From Nitrospira sp. (GTDB lineage Bacteria > Nitrospirota > Nitrospiria > Nitrospirales > Nitrospiraceae), in the NCBI GenBank assembly GCA_024998595.1, contig JACOEK010000002.1, positions 434,001 through 498,000 on the forward strand: a DNA stretch of 64,000 bases, in the 5' to 3' direction. The stretch's first letter is position 1. Every line of letters begins with the position of its first letter. This document shows, piece by piece, positions 25,089 through 36,140 of this stretch. Under the pieces are notes generated by a model. The model saw only the letters and a list, made by a program, of their open reading frames with translations, made no database searches and had not been told where the DNA came from. A program made the position numbers and the translations under genes.

Positions 25089-26672
25089 TCAGCGATCGGC
25101 GAGGAGCAATTTGTACTCGATGCTGTCCGCCAGCGCCTGCCAACTGGCTTCCATAATATTTTCAGAAACCCCAACCGTCCCCCACTTGTCTTTATGATCC
25201 CCTGATTCAATCAACACGCGCACCTTTGATTCCGTGCCCTTGTCAGCAGACAACACGCGCACCTTGTAATCGAGCAATTTGACGTCGCGAAGTTGCGGGT
25301 AAAACTTCTCCAATGCTTTGCGCAACGCATGGTCGAGCGCATTCACCGGTCCGGCTCCCACGGCCGCCGTATGCTCGACCACTTCTCCAACCTTTACCAT
25401 GACCGTCGCTTCCGACAGCAGAAGCCCATGCTCCTGCTTTTTTTCGACGATCACCCGGAAACCCAGCAATTGAAAAGACGCACGATGGCTTCCCATCGCT
25501 TTGCGCATCAATAATTCAAAGGACCCTTCAGCGCCTTCGAATTGATACCCCTGACTTTCACGCTCCTTGAGCGTCTCGACGAGTTCCTGAAGTTTCGCAT
25601 GATTTTTGGTCAACGAAATACCGTAGGCCTCGACCTTTTCCATCAATCCGCTGCGTCCTGCATAGTCAGAGACCAGGATCCGCCGACGATTCCCGACGAC
25701 TGCAGGATCGATGTGTTCGTAGGTCGCCGCATTTTTAAGGACGGCATGAATATGTACGCCCCCCTTGTGCGCAAAAGCCGCATCCCCGACATAGGGCTGC
25801 CGCTTATTGGGCATCAAATTGGCGATCTCCGTCACAAATCCTGAGACATCTTTCAGGCGTGTCAGTTTGCTGCCGAGTGCCGGGCGCTGCATTTTCAACT
25901 GTAGATTTGGAATGATGGAGCAGAGATTGGCATTGCCGCATCGCTCGCCGATTCCGTTGATCGTCCCCTGCACCTGCAGAATGCCCGACTCCACGGCGAC
26001 CAGCGAATTGGCCACGGCCATTTCGCTGTCATTGTGCGCGTGGATGCCCAAGGGTACCGGGCACTCCTGTTTCACCACTCGGCAAATTTCCCGAATCTCC
26101 CACGGCATCGTGCCGCCGTTCGTGTCGCACAGAATCACCCGCTCAGCACCGCCGGCAATGGCACGGCGGATCGTCTGCAGTGCATAATCGGGATTGGCCT
26201 TGTACCCGTCGAAGAAATGCTCCGCATCATAGAATACGCGACGATCTTTGGAACGGAGGTAGTGAACGGAATCTTCGATGAGTTCCAAATTCTTAGCGAG
26301 TGCGATGCCAAGTGCATCCGTCACCTGAAATGACCAACTCTTCCCGAAGAGCGTGATGGTCCGCGTGCCCGAATCCAGAAGCGCTTGAAGATTTTTGTCT
26401 TTGCGGACCGAATTGCTGGCTTTCCGCGTGGAGCCGAACGCCACGACGGTCGCATTCCGAAAAGGAATGGTTTTGATTTGTCGGAAGAACTCAATGTCTT
26501 TGGGATTCGCGCCCGGCCATCCCCCCTCAATGAAATGCACACCGAGTTCATCGAGCTGCTGCGCGACACGAAGCTTGTCCTCGACGGAGAAACTCACGTC
26601 CTCCGCCTGAGCCCCATCGCGCAAGGTCGTATCGTAGATCTCCAATGCCGAGACCTGCGTACTGGTGAGCAT
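25089..26672 (-). CDS. cimA: (R)-citramalate synthase
   Basis: A 527-residue enzyme of the HMGL/isopropylmalate synthase family, condensing acetyl-CoA and pyruvate to citramalate, which feeds isoleucine synthesis without threonine deaminase. It begins with LEIYDTTLRDGAQAEDVSFSVEDK, carries the metal motif HAHND, and ends in the LeuA regulatory/dimer domain (ALDHALRKALEKFY). The RDGAQAE version and overall layout fit the long citramalate synthase type rather than LeuA; homocitrate or isopropylmalate synthase remains a lesser alternative. The frame continues upstream to 26903 over lysC; the ATG at 26672 is chosen for family length, 26735 being possible. No strong SD is seen. Confidence 0.87.
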   Translation of the reverse strand: MLTSTQVSALEIYDTTLRDGAQAEDVSFSVEDKLRVAQQLDELGVHFIEGGWPGANPKDIEFFRQIKTIPFRNATVVAFGSTRKASNSVRKDKNLQALLDSGTRTITLFGKSWSFQVTDALGIALAKNLELIEDSVHYLRSKDRRVFYDAEHFFDGYKANPDYALQTIRRAIAGGAERVILCDTNGGTMPWEIREICRVVKQECPVPLGIHAHNDSEMAVANSLVAVESGILQVQGTINGIGERCGNANLCSIIPNLQLKMQRPALGSKLTRLKDVSGFVTEIANLMPNKRQPYVGDAAFAHKGGVHIHAVLKNAATYEHIDPAVVGNRRRILVSDYAGRSGLMEKVEAYGISLTKNHAKLQELVETLKERESQGYQFEGAEGSFELLMRKAMGSHRASFQLLGFRVIVEKKQEHGLLLSEATVMVKVGEVVEHTAAVGAGPVNALDHALRKALEKFYPQLRDVKLLDYKVRVLSADKGTESKVRVLIESGDHKDKWGTVGVSENIMEASWQALADSIEYKLLLADR

Positions 26673-26811
26673 CGGCACACGAGGGATAGCTTCCGGAGAA
26701 GAAGACCGGCGTGAGGTGGTGGTTCGACGTTTCATAGATGAGAGCGCCACTCGGCGTTGCTTGAAGTATCGCGGGGGCCGCCTGTCCAGCAGACGTTTCC
26801 CTTCATGGCGA

Positions 26812-28047
26812 TCAGCCCAGCGCCGTTGCCGATACGCGATCCAGGCCGAACGCCGTATGGAGCGTGCGCATGGCCAATTCCAGATACTTTTCTTCGATGA
26901 CACAGGAGATTTTAATTTCCGACGTGCTGATCATCATGATATTGACGCCTTCGCGCGACAGCACCTCGAACATCTTCGCCGCCACTCCCGAGTGGGATCG
27001 CATGCCCACTCCAATAAGCGACACCTTGGCAATGGATTCGGTTACGGCAACCGACCGGGCGCCGATTTCCTGGGACAAGCGCTGCACGAGATCGACCGCG
27101 TTGCGCAGGTCCGGCTTCGGTACCGTGAACGAAATGTCGGTCATGGACGCCTGACTGACGTTTTGGATGATCATGTCGACGACGATATTGGCGTTCGCCA
27201 CAGCACCGAATACACGCGCAGCAATACCCGGTCGATCCGGCACACCGACAATCGTAATCTTGGCCTGATTGCGGTCACCCGTCACACCCGACACCATAAC
27301 CCCTTCCATATCGGCATCTTCACGTGTCACGAGCGTTCCCTTTCCTTCCTTGAAGCTTGAATTGACCTCCACCGGGACGGAATATTTCGCGGCAAATTCG
27401 ACCGAACGACTCTGTAGTACCTTGGCGCCCAAGCTCGCCATTTCCAGCATCTCCTCGTACGAAATCTTGTCGAGGCGACGCGCAGCCGGCACGATGTTGG
27501 GATCGGCGGTGTACACCCCGTCGACATCCGTATAGATGATGCAACGATCCGCTTTGAGTGCCGCGGCCAACGCCACGGCGGTCAAATCAGACCCTCCCCG
27601 TCCAAGGGTCGTGACATCCGAGCTGGCGTTAATCCCCTGAAATCCGGCTACGACCGGAATGACCCCTCCGGCAATTGCTTCCTTGATACGTTCGGCCGTC
27701 ACGCGCGAAATTCTCGCCTTGGTATGAGCACTGTCAGTATGAATGCCGACCTGCCGACCCGTGAAGGAACGGGCGTTCACGCCTCGCCCCCGAAGCTCCA
27801 TGGCCAATAAGGCGATGGTCACCCGCTCTCCCGTTGAAAGCAGCATGTCCAGTTCACGCTCATCCGGGGAATTGGTCGCGTCATGCGCCAGCTTGAGCAG
27901 TCGATCTGTTTCGCCGCTCATTGCCGACAGCACCACGACGACCTGATGCCCATCTTTCTGCGCGCGCTCGACACGTTCGGCGACGCGATGAATCCGCTCA
28001 ACGTTCCCGACCGAGGTGCCGCCGTATTTCTGAACGATCAGTGCCAC
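26812..28047 (-). CDS. lysC: Aspartate kinase
   Basis: A 411-residue aspartokinase catalysing the first step from aspartate to lysine, threonine, methionine and diaminopimelate. The start is [11 protein letters not shown] at 7-14 is the kinase signature, [23 protein letters not shown] the substrate loop. Two ACT domains occupy about 265-411 ([42 protein letters not shown]), predicting feedback control, probably by threonine and/or lysine. It lies five bases after the apgM-like gene. Confidence 0.96.
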   Translation of the reverse strand: MALIVQKYGGTSVGNVERIHRVAERVERAQKDGHQVVVVLSAMSGETDRLLKLAHDATNSPDERELDMLLSTGERVTIALLAMELRGRGVNARSFTGRQVGIHTDSAHTKARISRVTAERIKEAIAGGVIPVVAGFQGINASSDVTTLGRGGSDLTAVALAAALKADRCIIYTDVDGVYTADPNIVPAARRLDKISYEEMLEMASLGAKVLQSRSVEFAAKYSVPVEVNSSFKEGKGTLVTREDADMEGVMVSGVTGDRNQAKITIVGVPDRPGIAARVFGAVANANIVVDMIIQNVSQASMTDISFTVPKPDLRNAVDLVQRLSQEIGARSVAVTESIAKVSLIGVGMRSHSGVAAKMFEVLSREGVNIMMISTSEIKISCVIEEKYLELAMRTLHTAFGLDRVSATALG

Positions 28048-28052
28048 AACCC

Positions 28053-29303
28053 TTACACTCCACGAGGAAATAACCGCATCATGAGTTTGGTGGCATCGCG
28101 CGGCGCGGATCCGGCAATGGTCTTGTCCTGTTCATGAAAGCGGGTTGCCGAGCCAACCGGTGGCTGGGTGGCACCGTCGCACAGCGCATACAAAATTGGT
28201 GGAACGTCTGAGCCATGCCCCTTCGCCAGACCGGGATCACACACCACGAGCAGCCGGTACGCCGGATACTTCGCCAGAGCCGCAAGAATCGGCCCGACCA
28301 CCTGGGCATCGAAACGTTCAATGGCCTGCACCTTATCGTGAACACTGGTCGCATGCAGCACATCGTCCGACAAACCGGCATGGAGATAGACGAAATCTTT
28401 CTTCGCCAACTCCTGGACGACCGCGTTCACACACCCGGAGAATGTTTCCGATTCATCGCCGCTATCGGCTGGCAGTTCGGCCGCCTCCAGCCCTGCGCAC
28501 AGTCCGACTCCGCGGTGTACATCACTGGCTGATACCACGACACCGGTGATCTGATAGCGCTCGGATACGGGTGGCCACAACGGAGCGCGCCCCTGCCCCC
28601 ACAACCAGAGACAATTGGCCGGCTTGAGCCCTTCTTCTTCGCGCTCTTCATTGACCGGATGATCGCGCAGAATAAAAAACGAGGCATCCATGATTTTCCG
28701 CAGCACATCGGCGCCATCGCCGGCCGGCAACGCCTCGGCAATCGATTGTCCGACTAACTGCTGGGGGTCCACGCAGGTCGCGCGCGACTTCCCTCCCACC
28801 CACACCATTAAGTGCCGATGGCCGGACCCAGGGTAAAATTGAATGCTTTCCGACCCCAGCTGTTCGTTGACGGCTTCAACCAACTCCCGGGCCTGATCCG
28901 TCTCGATGAGCCCGGCGGTCGCATCTTCCATGACCACATGCGATCCTAGCTTCTTGATGTCGGCCGCGCGGTCTTTCCCGTCTGAGGCGGATTCTCCCCG
29001 CACCGTGACCATGGTGCAACGGAAGACGACATCCTGCTCACCCACCGTCACACCGAGACCCGCGGCCTCCAGCGGACCTGGGCCGGGATAATACTTCTTG
29101 GGATCATATCCCAGGACGGCGACACCGGTGACATCACTGCCCGACGTGCCCGCGTCGGAAGGAAGGCTCAAGAGCCCCACTTCTCCGCGCTGGGCGATCT
29201 GGTCAAGATAGGGAGTCTTCGCCGCCTGGAGAGGCGTGCTCCCACCGAGTTCCGCACACGCAAGGTCTGCCATCCCGTCGGCATGCAGGATCAAATATTT
29301 CAT
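28053..29303 (-). CDS. ApgM-like protein, proposed homoserine kinase
   Basis: A 416-residue member of the alkaline-phosphatase-like, cofactor-independent phosphoglycerate mutase (archaeal ApgM) family. Metal and nucleophile motifs are visible: [10 protein letters not shown] at 4-13, TSGSDVTG around 53-60 (S56 the likely nucleophile), and GHGSDVPP near the C terminus. A subgroup found in threonine operons is described in TIGR02535 as 'proposed homoserine kinase'. Here the gene stands between thrC (18 bases) and lysC (five bases), with hom upstream and no GHMP-type thrB nearby, so homoserine phosphorylation is favoured over glycolytic mutase activity. That assignment rests on context. Confidence 0.82.
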   Translation of the reverse strand: MKYLILHADGMADLACAELGGSTPLQAAKTPYLDQIAQRGEVGLLSLPSDAGTSGSDVTGVAVLGYDPKKYYPGPGPLEAAGLGVTVGEQDVVFRCTMVTVRGESASDGKDRAADIKKLGSHVVMEDATAGLIETDQARELVEAVNEQLGSESIQFYPGSGHRHLMVWVGGKSRATCVDPQQLVGQSIAEALPAGDGADVLRKIMDASFFILRDHPVNEEREEEGLKPANCLWLWGQGRAPLWPPVSERYQITGVVVSASDVHRGVGLCAGLEAAELPADSGDESETFSGCVNAVVQELAKKDFVYLHAGLSDDVLHATSVHDKVQAIERFDAQVVGPILAALAKYPAYRLLVVCDPGLAKGHGSDVPPILYALCDGATQPPVGSATRFHEQDKTIAGSAPRDATKLMMRLFPRGV

Positions 29304-29321
29304 GCAATGTTCCTGAGGTAA

Positions 29322-30380
29322 TCAGACATGAAGGAGGCGGGCCACATCATCGCGGGTGGCTTTCACCGTTTGAGGCTGACGTGAAATGCCGATCGCCGTA
29401 TCGGCATCCTTCAAACCGTGCCCGGTCAATGTACACACGACCGTGGCACCTTCCTTTAATTGCCCGGCTTGGCTCAACTTAATCACACCGGCCACAGAGG
29501 TGGCAGACGCTGGTTCGCAAAAGACACCTTCTTCCCTCGCCACCAACGCGTAGGCATGGAGAATTTCTTCATCCGTGACCATATCAATGGCGCCCGAGGA
29601 TTCTCCCACCGCCTTTAGCGCCGACTGCCAGCTGGCCGGGTTGCCGATCCGTATCGCCGTCGCCACGGTCTGTGGCTCTTGCACGACATGCCCAAGGACA
29701 ATCGGGGCTGCTCCGGCGGCTTGAAAACCCATCATGCGTGGCAAGCGCGTCGTTTGATTGGCGGCACGATACTCGCGATAGCCATTCCAATAGGCGGTGA
29801 TATTACCCGCATTCCCTACAGGAAGTACATGGACTGTCGGCGCATCACCGAGATCGTCGCAAATCTCCATCGCAGCCGTTTTTTGACCTTCGATGCGAAA
29901 CGGGTTGAGGGAGTTCACCAACTCCACCGGATAGGTCGCCGATAACTCCTTGACGATGGTCAATGCCTGGTCAAAGTTTCCCTCAACTTGAATGACGGTG
30001 GCTTGATGCATCATAGCCTGCGACAACTTGCCGAGAGCGATTTTCCCAGCCGGAATCAGCACATACACGGCAATTCCCGCTCGGGCCCCATAGGCGGCGG
30101 CCGACGCGGACGTATTGCCGGTGGAGGCGCATATGACCGCTCTCGCGCCTCCTTCGACAGCCTTGGAAATGGCCATCGTCATGCCGCGATCTTTGAACGA
30201 TCCGGTTGGATTCATCCCCTCATACTTGAGGTAGAGATCCACACCCGGGGCGATTTTTTTTGCCAGTCGCGCCGCGCGGATGAGGGGCGTATTGCCCTCT
30301 CCCAGCGTGATGACAGGCGTCTGCGCCGTCACCGGCAGGAACTTTCGGTATTCTTCGATAATGCCCCGCCAGCGAGTCAT
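29322..30380 (-). CDS. thrC: Threonine synthase
   Basis: A 352-residue PLP enzyme converting O-phosphohomoserine to threonine. The PLP lysine is K63 in [12 protein letters not shown]; the glycine-rich phosphate loop ([13 protein letters not shown]) and [20 protein letters not shown] segment are present. The length matches the short thrC type. It lies between hom (47-base gap) and the putative homoserine kinase, so the three threonine-specific steps would be contiguous. Confidence 0.96.
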   Translation of the reverse strand: MTRWRGIIEEYRKFLPVTAQTPVITLGEGNTPLIRAARLAKKIAPGVDLYLKYEGMNPTGSFKDRGMTMAISKAVEGGARAVICASTGNTSASAAAYGARAGIAVYVLIPAGKIALGKLSQAMMHQATVIQVEGNFDQALTIVKELSATYPVELVNSLNPFRIEGQKTAAMEICDDLGDAPTVHVLPVGNAGNITAYWNGYREYRAANQTTRLPRMMGFQAAGAAPIVLGHVVQEPQTVATAIRIGNPASWQSALKAVGESSGAIDMVTDEEILHAYALVAREEGVFCEPASATSVAGVIKLSQAGQLKEGATVVCTLTGHGLKDADTAIGISRQPQTVKATRDDVARLLHV

Positions 30381-30427
30381 AACAATCTATTCAACCACCT
30401 TCTCAACAAGACCGGAAAACCGCCCCG

Positions 30428-31741
30428 TCATTCATCCCGCCCTTCAACCCTGATCAGCGTCGTCGGTTCGGAGATGTACGGCATCGGATTGATTTCGCGA
30501 AGCGCGTTTTGAATATCACGCTCTTTTGCCATATGCGTCATGATCACGACCGGCACGGTCTGCCCTTCCTTGCGTCCTTGCTGCAACACGGAAGAAATGC
30601 TGATTCCGTAACGACCCAACACACCCGCGATCTGCGAAAGGACACCGGGCCGGTCCAGGACCATGAACCGAATGTAATACAGTGAGGTAATTTCCTCCAT
30701 CGGCCGCATCCGCAATGGCCGGCGTTGATCCGGCTGATAGGAGGCCGGCGGCACACGTCCGCTCGCATTCTTGAGCATGTCCCGCGCGATGGACATCACA
30801 TCGCTTACGACGGCGCTGCCGGTCGGCATCGACCCAGCGCCCCGTCCATACAGCACCACGTCTTCTACCGCATCGCCGACCAACTGGATGGCATTGTAGA
30901 CCCCATCCACTTTTGCAATCTGCGACGCAGATGGCACCATGGTGGGATGCACGCGGGCCTCAATTTCTCCATCGGAAAACTTGGCGATCGCCAGCAGCTT
31001 GATGGTAAATCCGAACTCCTTCGCATAGGCGATATCGAGCGGGGTAAGGCCGGTGATGCCTTCGGTGTAAATCTCTTTGAAGTTGACCGGAGTACCGTAG
31101 GCCAGACTGACCATGATGGTGAGCTTATGGGCCGAATCGATGCCTGCGACATCGAACGTGGGGTCAGCCTCAGCATATCCGGCTCGCTTGGCCTCCTCCA
31201 GCACGACATCAAATCGTTGCCCTTCGCTGGTCATCCGGCTCAGAATATAATTCGACGTACCATTGATGATGCCATAGATGGATTGGATATGATTCGCGGC
31301 CAGCCCTTCCGTGAGAGCGCGGATGACCGGGATTCCTCCACCCACACTCGCCTCAAACCCGAGGTCTATTCCTTGACGGGAAGCGGCGGCGAAAATCTCT
31401 TCCCCATGCACGGCCAAGAGAGCCTTATTGGCGGTGACGACGTGCTTGCCTCGTTGCACCGCATCCAAAATCACGCGTTTCGCCAGGTCATACCCGCCCA
31501 TCAGCTCGATGACGATGTCCACGCGCGGGTCCGTCAATACCTGCTGAATGTCCGTCGTCATCACCCCCGGAGGAATCGCAACACCTCGGTCACGGGTAAT
31601 GTCCAAATCCGCAATGCGCACCAACTTGATAGGGACTCCCACCCGTCGACGGATCAAATCCGCATTCTCGAGAAGCACTCGAGCCACGCCGGTACCGACG
31701 GTGCCGAAGCCGATTAATCCTACTCCGATCTCAGTCTTCAT
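30428..31741 (-). CDS. hom: Homoserine dehydrogenase
   Basis: A 437-residue NAD(P)-dependent enzyme reducing aspartate semialdehyde to homoserine. The Rossmann motif GFGTVGTG is at 11-18; the catalytic region includes [33 protein letters not shown] and [21 protein letters not shown]-terminal ACT domain (about 355-430, [19 protein letters not shown]) implies allosteric control, typically by threonine. Its start overlaps the aminotransferase stop (ATGA), indicating coupling. Confidence 0.97.
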   Translation of the reverse strand: MKTEIGVGLIGFGTVGTGVARVLLENADLIRRRVGVPIKLVRIADLDITRDRGVAIPPGVMTTDIQQVLTDPRVDIVIELMGGYDLAKRVILDAVQRGKHVVTANKALLAVHGEEIFAAASRQGIDLGFEASVGGGIPVIRALTEGLAANHIQSIYGIINGTSNYILSRMTSEGQRFDVVLEEAKRAGYAEADPTFDVAGIDSAHKLTIMVSLAYGTPVNFKEIYTEGITGLTPLDIAYAKEFGFTIKLLAIAKFSDGEIEARVHPTMVPSASQIAKVDGVYNAIQLVGDAVEDVVLYGRGAGSMPTGSAVVSDVMSIARDMLKNASGRVPPASYQPDQRRPLRMRPMEEITSLYYIRFMVLDRPGVLSQIAGVLGRYGISISSVLQQGRKEGQTVPVVIMTHMAKERDIQNALREINPMPYISEPTTLIRVEGRDE

Positions 31742-32934
31742 GGTTCCTGATCATCCAAATTCAAGACCTTCCGGATGCCGCGGAGGGCCTGGCGTGTACG
31801 ATGCTCGTTCTCCACCAACGCAAACCGCACGAATTCATCCCCGCCTTCTCCAAATCCAATGCCCGGAGAGACCGCAACCTTGGCTTCCCGGAGCAACAAC
31901 TTCGAAAATTCCAGTGACCCCATGTGGCGGAATGGATCCGGGATACGGGCCCACACGAACATCGTCGCCCGGGGCAATGCCACCGGCCATCCGATACGAT
32001 TCAGCCCGTTCACCAGGACATTTCGGCGGTTTTGATACCGTTGCACGACTTCTTTGACGCAGTCTTGCGGCCCGTTCAACGCCACCGTACTGGCGATTTG
32101 AATCGGCTGAAAAATACCGTAGTCGAGATAGCTCTTCAGCTTGGCGAGCGCACCCACCACCTCACGGTTGCCGACACAAAACCCGACTCGCCAGCCGGGC
32201 ATGTTATAGGCCTTCGACAACGTGTAAAACTCGACGCCCACATCCTTGGCCTCCGGCACCTGCAGAAAACTCGGCGCCTTGTAGCCGTCGAACGCGATAT
32301 CCGCGTAGGCCAGATCGTGAATCACAATCACATCGTGCTCTTTGGCAAACGCGACGATCTTCTTAAAGAACTCGAGATCGACCACCGCAGTGGTGGGATT
32401 GTGCGGGAAATTGATGACCAGAATACGAGGACGGGGCAAGGTCTGGCGATAGACCCGCAGCAGATCGTCGAAGAAATCGCTGTCCTGACGTAGCTCAATC
32501 CCGCGCACTTCGCCGCCCGCAATAATGAAGCTGTACATGTGAATGGGATAGGTCGGCGTCGGCGTGAGCACCACATCACCTGGCCCGATCGTGGCCAAGG
32601 CCAGGTGCGCAAGCCCTTCTTTCGAGCCGATCGTGACAATCGCTTCGGTCTCGGGATCCAAGTCCACATCATAATTGCGCTTGTACCAGCCGGTAATCGC
32701 ATGGCGCAGTTTGGTGATGCCGCGCGAGGCTGAATAGCGATGATTCTTGGCTTTCTTGGACGCCTCGATCAGTTTGTCGACGATATGAGGCGGGGTGGGC
32801 TGATCCGGATTGCCCATCCCGAAGTCGATGATATCCTCACCCCGTTGACGCGCCTCTAGCTTCAGGGTTTGCACCTGGGCAAATACGTACGGAGGAAGTC
32901 GTTTGATGCGGTAAAAACCGTCGCTAATCGACAT
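31738..32934 (-). CDS. Class I aminotransferase (AlaC/DapL-like)
   Basis: A 398-residue fold-type I PLP aminotransferase; the PLP lysine is K241 in [15 protein letters not shown], and [12 protein letters not shown] and the C-terminal arginine in [13 protein letters not shown] are conserved. Overall it resembles the AlaC (YfdZ) alanine:glutamate aminotransferase group, related to aspartate and LL-diaminopimelate aminotransferases. As first gene of the hom-thrC-lysC operon and overlapping hom, it could supply aspartate or diaminopimelate; substrate is undecided. Confidence 0.88.
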   Translation of the reverse strand: MSISDGFYRIKRLPPYVFAQVQTLKLEARQRGEDIIDFGMGNPDQPTPPHIVDKLIEASKKAKNHRYSASRGITKLRHAITGWYKRNYDVDLDPETEAIVTIGSKEGLAHLALATIGPGDVVLTPTPTYPIHMYSFIIAGGEVRGIELRQDSDFFDDLLRVYRQTLPRPRILVINFPHNPTTAVVDLEFFKKIVAFAKEHDVIVIHDLAYADIAFDGYKAPSFLQVPEAKDVGVEFYTLSKAYNMPGWRVGFCVGNREVVGALAKLKSYLDYGIFQPIQIASTVALNGPQDCVKEVVQRYQNRRNVLVNGLNRIGWPVALPRATMFVWARIPDPFRHMGSLEFSKLLLREAKVAVSPGIGFGEGGDEFVRFALVENEHRTRQALRGIRKVLNLDDQEP

Positions 32935-33235
32935 GGATGTGTCAGGCTCCTACTGGCGGGTCCTCTGCTGAACGGGTTGAGTCGTCACGCCTCTGAAAGC
33001 GGCGTATTTTAATGGAGCCCTCTAAATGAGTCAATTTCACTATGTTTCTATGGAGTTGCGGCTTGCCGTTCTGTCTCGAACGTGAGAAACGCCTGTCGGC
33101 ACCTCGAGAGAGGCCTTCTTGCCCCACCCCACCCTCTTCTGTTAATAATGCCTCAGGAACAGCAGAATTGTCTATGAATTTCGACCAGTTCCGAAATCTT
33201 TCTCCAGCGTCATACATGGGAATTGCGGAGGCGTA
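32935..33235. other. Divergent intergenic region between aminotransferase and pdxJ
   Basis: A 301-base region that must carry the divergent promoters of the threonine operon (minus) and of pdxJ (plus). I see no confident -35/-10 pair or terminator. A 20-codon frame (ATG at 33174, MNFDQFRNLSPASYMG, TAA overlapping the pdxJ ATG as TAATG) is the only small coding candidate; it has no SD of its own. Confidence 0.5.
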
Positions 33236-33949
33236 ATGGCTCGACTGGGCGTCAATATCGATCATGTGGCAACACTCCGGCAGGCGCGGGGAGGAAGCGA
33301 CCCGGACCCTCTGACCGCCGCAATCCTGGTCGAACTGGCCGGCGCAGACGGTTTGGTTGTGCATCTCCGGGAAGATCGCCGGCATATCCAAGACCGTGAC
33401 CTGACAATGTTGCGAGAAATCGTTCGAACCAAGTTAGATTTGGAAATGGCCGCCGATGACGCCATGGCCAAAATTGCCCTCAGCGTGAAGCCCGACCTGG
33501 TCACGTTGGTTCCCGAACGTCGTCAAGAGTTGACCACGGAAGGCGGCTTGGATGTCGCCAACCACCGCGAACGGATTCAGAAAATTGTCGACCTGTTGAG
33601 GGATGGTGGAATCCCGACCAGTTTGTTCATTGAACCCAGCTTGGATCAAATCAAGGCCGCTCATAAAATCGGCGCGGCCTATGTGGAGCTGCACACCGGC
33701 CGATACGCCAACGCCAAGCGTTCCAAGGAAGAAGACGAGGAGTTTGAAGCCATTACTCAGGCGGCAAAACTGGCCTACAAGCTTGGCCTCGGCGTGAGCG
33801 CCGGCCACGGTCTGACCTATAAAAACGTCAAACGACTGGCCAAACTGCAGGAAATCGTCGAATTCAACATCGGCCACAGCATTATCGCCCGATCCGTCAT
33901 GGTCGGGCTCGTTCAAGCTGTTCGCGAAATGAAGGAATTGCTGGCCTAG
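33236..33949 (+). CDS. pdxJ: Pyridoxine 5'-phosphate synthase
   Basis: A 237-residue TIM-barrel enzyme that condenses 1-deoxy-xylulose 5-phosphate with aminoacetone phosphate, the ring-closing step of DXP-dependent vitamin B6 synthesis. LGVNIDHVATLRQARGGSDPDP at the N terminus and LVPERRQELTTEGGLDV are signature segments; GLGVSAGHGLTYKN and EFNIGHSIIARSVMVGL form the phosphate site. GGAGG lies four bases before the ATG. First gene of the plus-strand run ending with mutS. Confidence 0.97.
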   Translation: MARLGVNIDHVATLRQARGGSDPDPLTAAILVELAGADGLVVHLREDRRHIQDRDLTMLREIVRTKLDLEMAADDAMAKIALSVKPDLVTLVPERRQELTTEGGLDVANHRERIQKIVDLLRDGGIPTSLFIEPSLDQIKAAHKIGAAYVELHTGRYANAKRSKEEDEEFEAITQAAKLAYKLGLGVSAGHGLTYKNVKRLAKLQEIVEFNIGHSIIARSVMVGLVQAVREMKELLA

Positions 33950-34018
33950 TCTGGATACACTGCAGGCAACGGCCATGCTTCCCGCCACCGTGAACCGGTC
34001 GGAGGCTCGATTGACACC

Positions 34019-35575
34019 ATGATACCGATCGTGACCGCCGAACAGATGCGCGCGCTCGACCATCGGACGATCACAGAGGGGCAGGTGCCTTCTCTGGTGC
34101 TGATGGAGCGAGCCGGAACAGGTGTCGTGACGCACCTTGAGGCGCGGTACGGACCGGTTGCGGGGAAAAGAGTCATCATCCTCTGTGGCAAGGGCAACAA
34201 TGGCGGAGACGGCTTCGTCATCGCTCGACTGCTCCGGCGAAAAAAAGCCCGGGTCCACGTTCTATTGTTAGCGCCGGCCACCGAACTCAGTCGCGACGCG
34301 AAGGCGATGTATCAGCGCTTTCAACGAACGGCCGGCCCATCGTCCACCACTCGTCCCACCGATGCGAGCGCGCTCCACCAACGGCTGGCGGCGGGCGACA
34401 TTGTTATCGACGCCATTTTAGGCACCGGGCTCTCTACTCCTGTGACCGGCTTGTACCGCGAGGCGATCGACGCCATCAATGCGGCCGGACGCCCCATCGT
34501 TGCCGTAGATCTTCCATCAGGCCTCCATGCCGATACCGGGGCCATCTTAGGCGCCGCTGTGCGCGCGGACCTGACCGTCACCTTTGGATTACCGAAAGCA
34601 GGATTTTATTGCGGAGCCGGCATTGATTGCGCAGGTGTGGTGCATCTCGTCGATATCGGAATTCCGACTTCTTTTGTCGAGGCCGTCGGGAGCCGCCTAT
34701 TGCTTCTGACTGGCGCCGCCGCGCAAGCCGCACTTCCCCCGCGACGGCCGTCCTCGCACAAAGGAACCTATGGTCATCTCGGCATCATCGCCGGTTCAGT
34801 CGGCAAGACCGGTGCAGCAGCAATGGCAGCCCTTGCGGCGCTTCGCATGGGAACCGGTCTCGTGACGGCCGCTGTTCCCTCAAGTGTGAATGACATTCTG
34901 GAGGCCAAATTACTCGAAGCCATGACCCTGCCGATGCCGGAAACAAAGGCACGCACCTTTGCCCGTTCAGGCCTGGATCGGCTGCTCGCCTTCGCGGGAT
35001 CTCGAGAGGCCATTGCGATCGGTCCTGGCCTGACGACGCATCCGGAAACCGTCGATTTGGTGCAAGAATTCGTCAAACGCATCGACAAACCTTGCGTGCT
35101 CGATGCCGATGCGCTCAATGCGTTGGCGGGGAAAGCCTCCTTGCTGACGGAATGTCATCGCCCTCCGATTATCACCCCTCATCCAGGAGAAATGGCCAGG
35201 CTCGAGGCAGAGGCGACCACCCAGTCCGTGAATGAAGATCGCCTCGGCACGGCCACGCGCTTCGCACGTGAACGCGGCGTGTTCGTCATTCTCAAAGGAG
35301 CCCGGACAGTCATCGCCAGACCGGACGGAGTGGCAGCGATCTGTCCGAGCGGCAACCCCGGAATGGCCACCGCTGGAACCGGAGACGTGTTGACCGGCAT
35401 GGTTGGCGGGTTGCTCGCCCAAGGCGTGGCCCCCTGGGAGGCCGCCTGTGCCGCCACCTACTTTCATGGCCTCGCCGGAGATCTCGCCGCGCAGCAGCTC
35501 GGCCAAGCCGGCATGATCGCCCGCGATCTGATTGAGCGTATCCCCCATGCCATCGCGCCGACCACCCACCGCTAA
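34019..35575 (+). CDS. nnr: Bifunctional NAD(P)H-hydrate epimerase / ADP-dependent dehydratase
   Basis: A 518-residue fusion that repairs damaged NADHX/NADPHX. Residues 1-215 are the YjeF_N epimerase (GKGNNGGDGFVIAR at 57-70); residues 230-515 are the ribokinase-like dehydratase, with HKGTYGHLGIIAGSVGKTGAA, the TPHPGEMARL loop and GTGDVLTGMVGG near 453, which holds the catalytic aspartate. Domain order and length are typical of the bacterial fusion. It overlaps tsaE, as in many genomes. Confidence 0.96.
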   Translation: MIPIVTAEQMRALDHRTITEGQVPSLVLMERAGTGVVTHLEARYGPVAGKRVIILCGKGNNGGDGFVIARLLRRKKARVHVLLLAPATELSRDAKAMYQRFQRTAGPSSTTRPTDASALHQRLAAGDIVIDAILGTGLSTPVTGLYREAIDAINAAGRPIVAVDLPSGLHADTGAILGAAVRADLTVTFGLPKAGFYCGAGIDCAGVVHLVDIGIPTSFVEAVGSRLLLLTGAAAQAALPPRRPSSHKGTYGHLGIIAGSVGKTGAAAMAALAALRMGTGLVTAAVPSSVNDILEAKLLEAMTLPMPETKARTFARSGLDRLLAFAGSREAIAIGPGLTTHPETVDLVQEFVKRIDKPCVLDADALNALAGKASLLTECHRPPIITPHPGEMARLEAEATTQSVNEDRLGTATRFARERGVFVILKGARTVIARPDGVAAICPSGNPGMATAGTGDVLTGMVGGLLAQGVAPWEAACAATYFHGLAGDLAAQQLGQAGMIARDLIERIPHAIAPTTHR

Positions 35576-36140
35576 GCCCTCGACCGCCTCACCTGCCCCG
35601 CAGCAAAATGCGAGGCCTCCCGCTGTCACCAAGCCCTGGAGAACGATTCTTCGCTCCCGGCAACAGACTCATCGGCTTGGGCGATGTCTGGGCCTGCTCC
35701 TGCAGGGAGGGGAAGTCGTGGCCCTGTTCGGAGAAATGGGAACCGGGAAAACGTCACTGGTGCGAGGAATCGCCGATGGGCTGCACGCCGAACCAACGGC
35801 TGTGAGCAGTCCGACCTTTACCTTGATTCACGAATACCGGGGACGCCTCCCTCTGATCCATACCGATCTCTACCGGCTCACCGCCGCCCAGCTCGACAAT
35901 ACCGGACTGGGTGATTACTTAGACGGCCATGCAGTCATCACCATCGAATGGGCGGAACGATGGGGCGCAGGTCTTCCGATCGACCGCCTTGAGATTCACC
36001 TCACACACCGCCCCCCGTCCGCACGGCACGCGATTCTCACGGCCAGAGGGCCATCCGCATCCCGCTTACTCCTCGCACTTCGCGCCAGCCTGTCGACGCG
36101 GCGTCCCACTAGAGTGGTTCGAGAAACCCGTGTACAATGA
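35547..36140 (+). CDS. tsaE: tRNA N6-threonylcarbamoyladenosine synthesis ATPase TsaE
   Basis: A 197-residue P-loop protein required, with TsaB and TsaD, for t6A modification of ANN-decoding tRNAs. Walker A GEMGTGKT is at 62-69, then VSSPTFTLIHEYRG, HTDLYRL and ITIEWAER, all TsaE signatures. About 30 Pro/Ser/Thr-rich residues precede the domain; the true start is uncertain (ATG at 35547 or TTG at 35532), both overlapping nnr. The C terminus is also longer than usual, ending in an Arg-rich tail. Confidence 0.93.
   Translation: MPSRRPPTAKPSTASPAPQQNARPPAVTKPWRTILRSRQQTHRLGRCLGLLLQGGEVVALFGEMGTGKTSLVRGIADGLHAEPTAVSSPTFTLIHEYRGRLPLIHTDLYRLTAAQLDNTGLGDYLDGHAVITIEWAERWGAGLPIDRLEIHLTHRPPSARHAILTARGPSASRLLLALRASLSTRRPTRVVRETRVQ

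Noticed and set aside
25089..26903. Citramalate synthase extended by 77 N-terminal residues
   Set aside because: The extension is Arg-rich, overlaps lysC coding sequence and the family begins near residue 78.
30725..31717. 330-codon plus-strand frame opposite hom
   Set aside because: Complete antisense shadow of a well-supported gene in high-GC DNA; no ribosome binding site or family.
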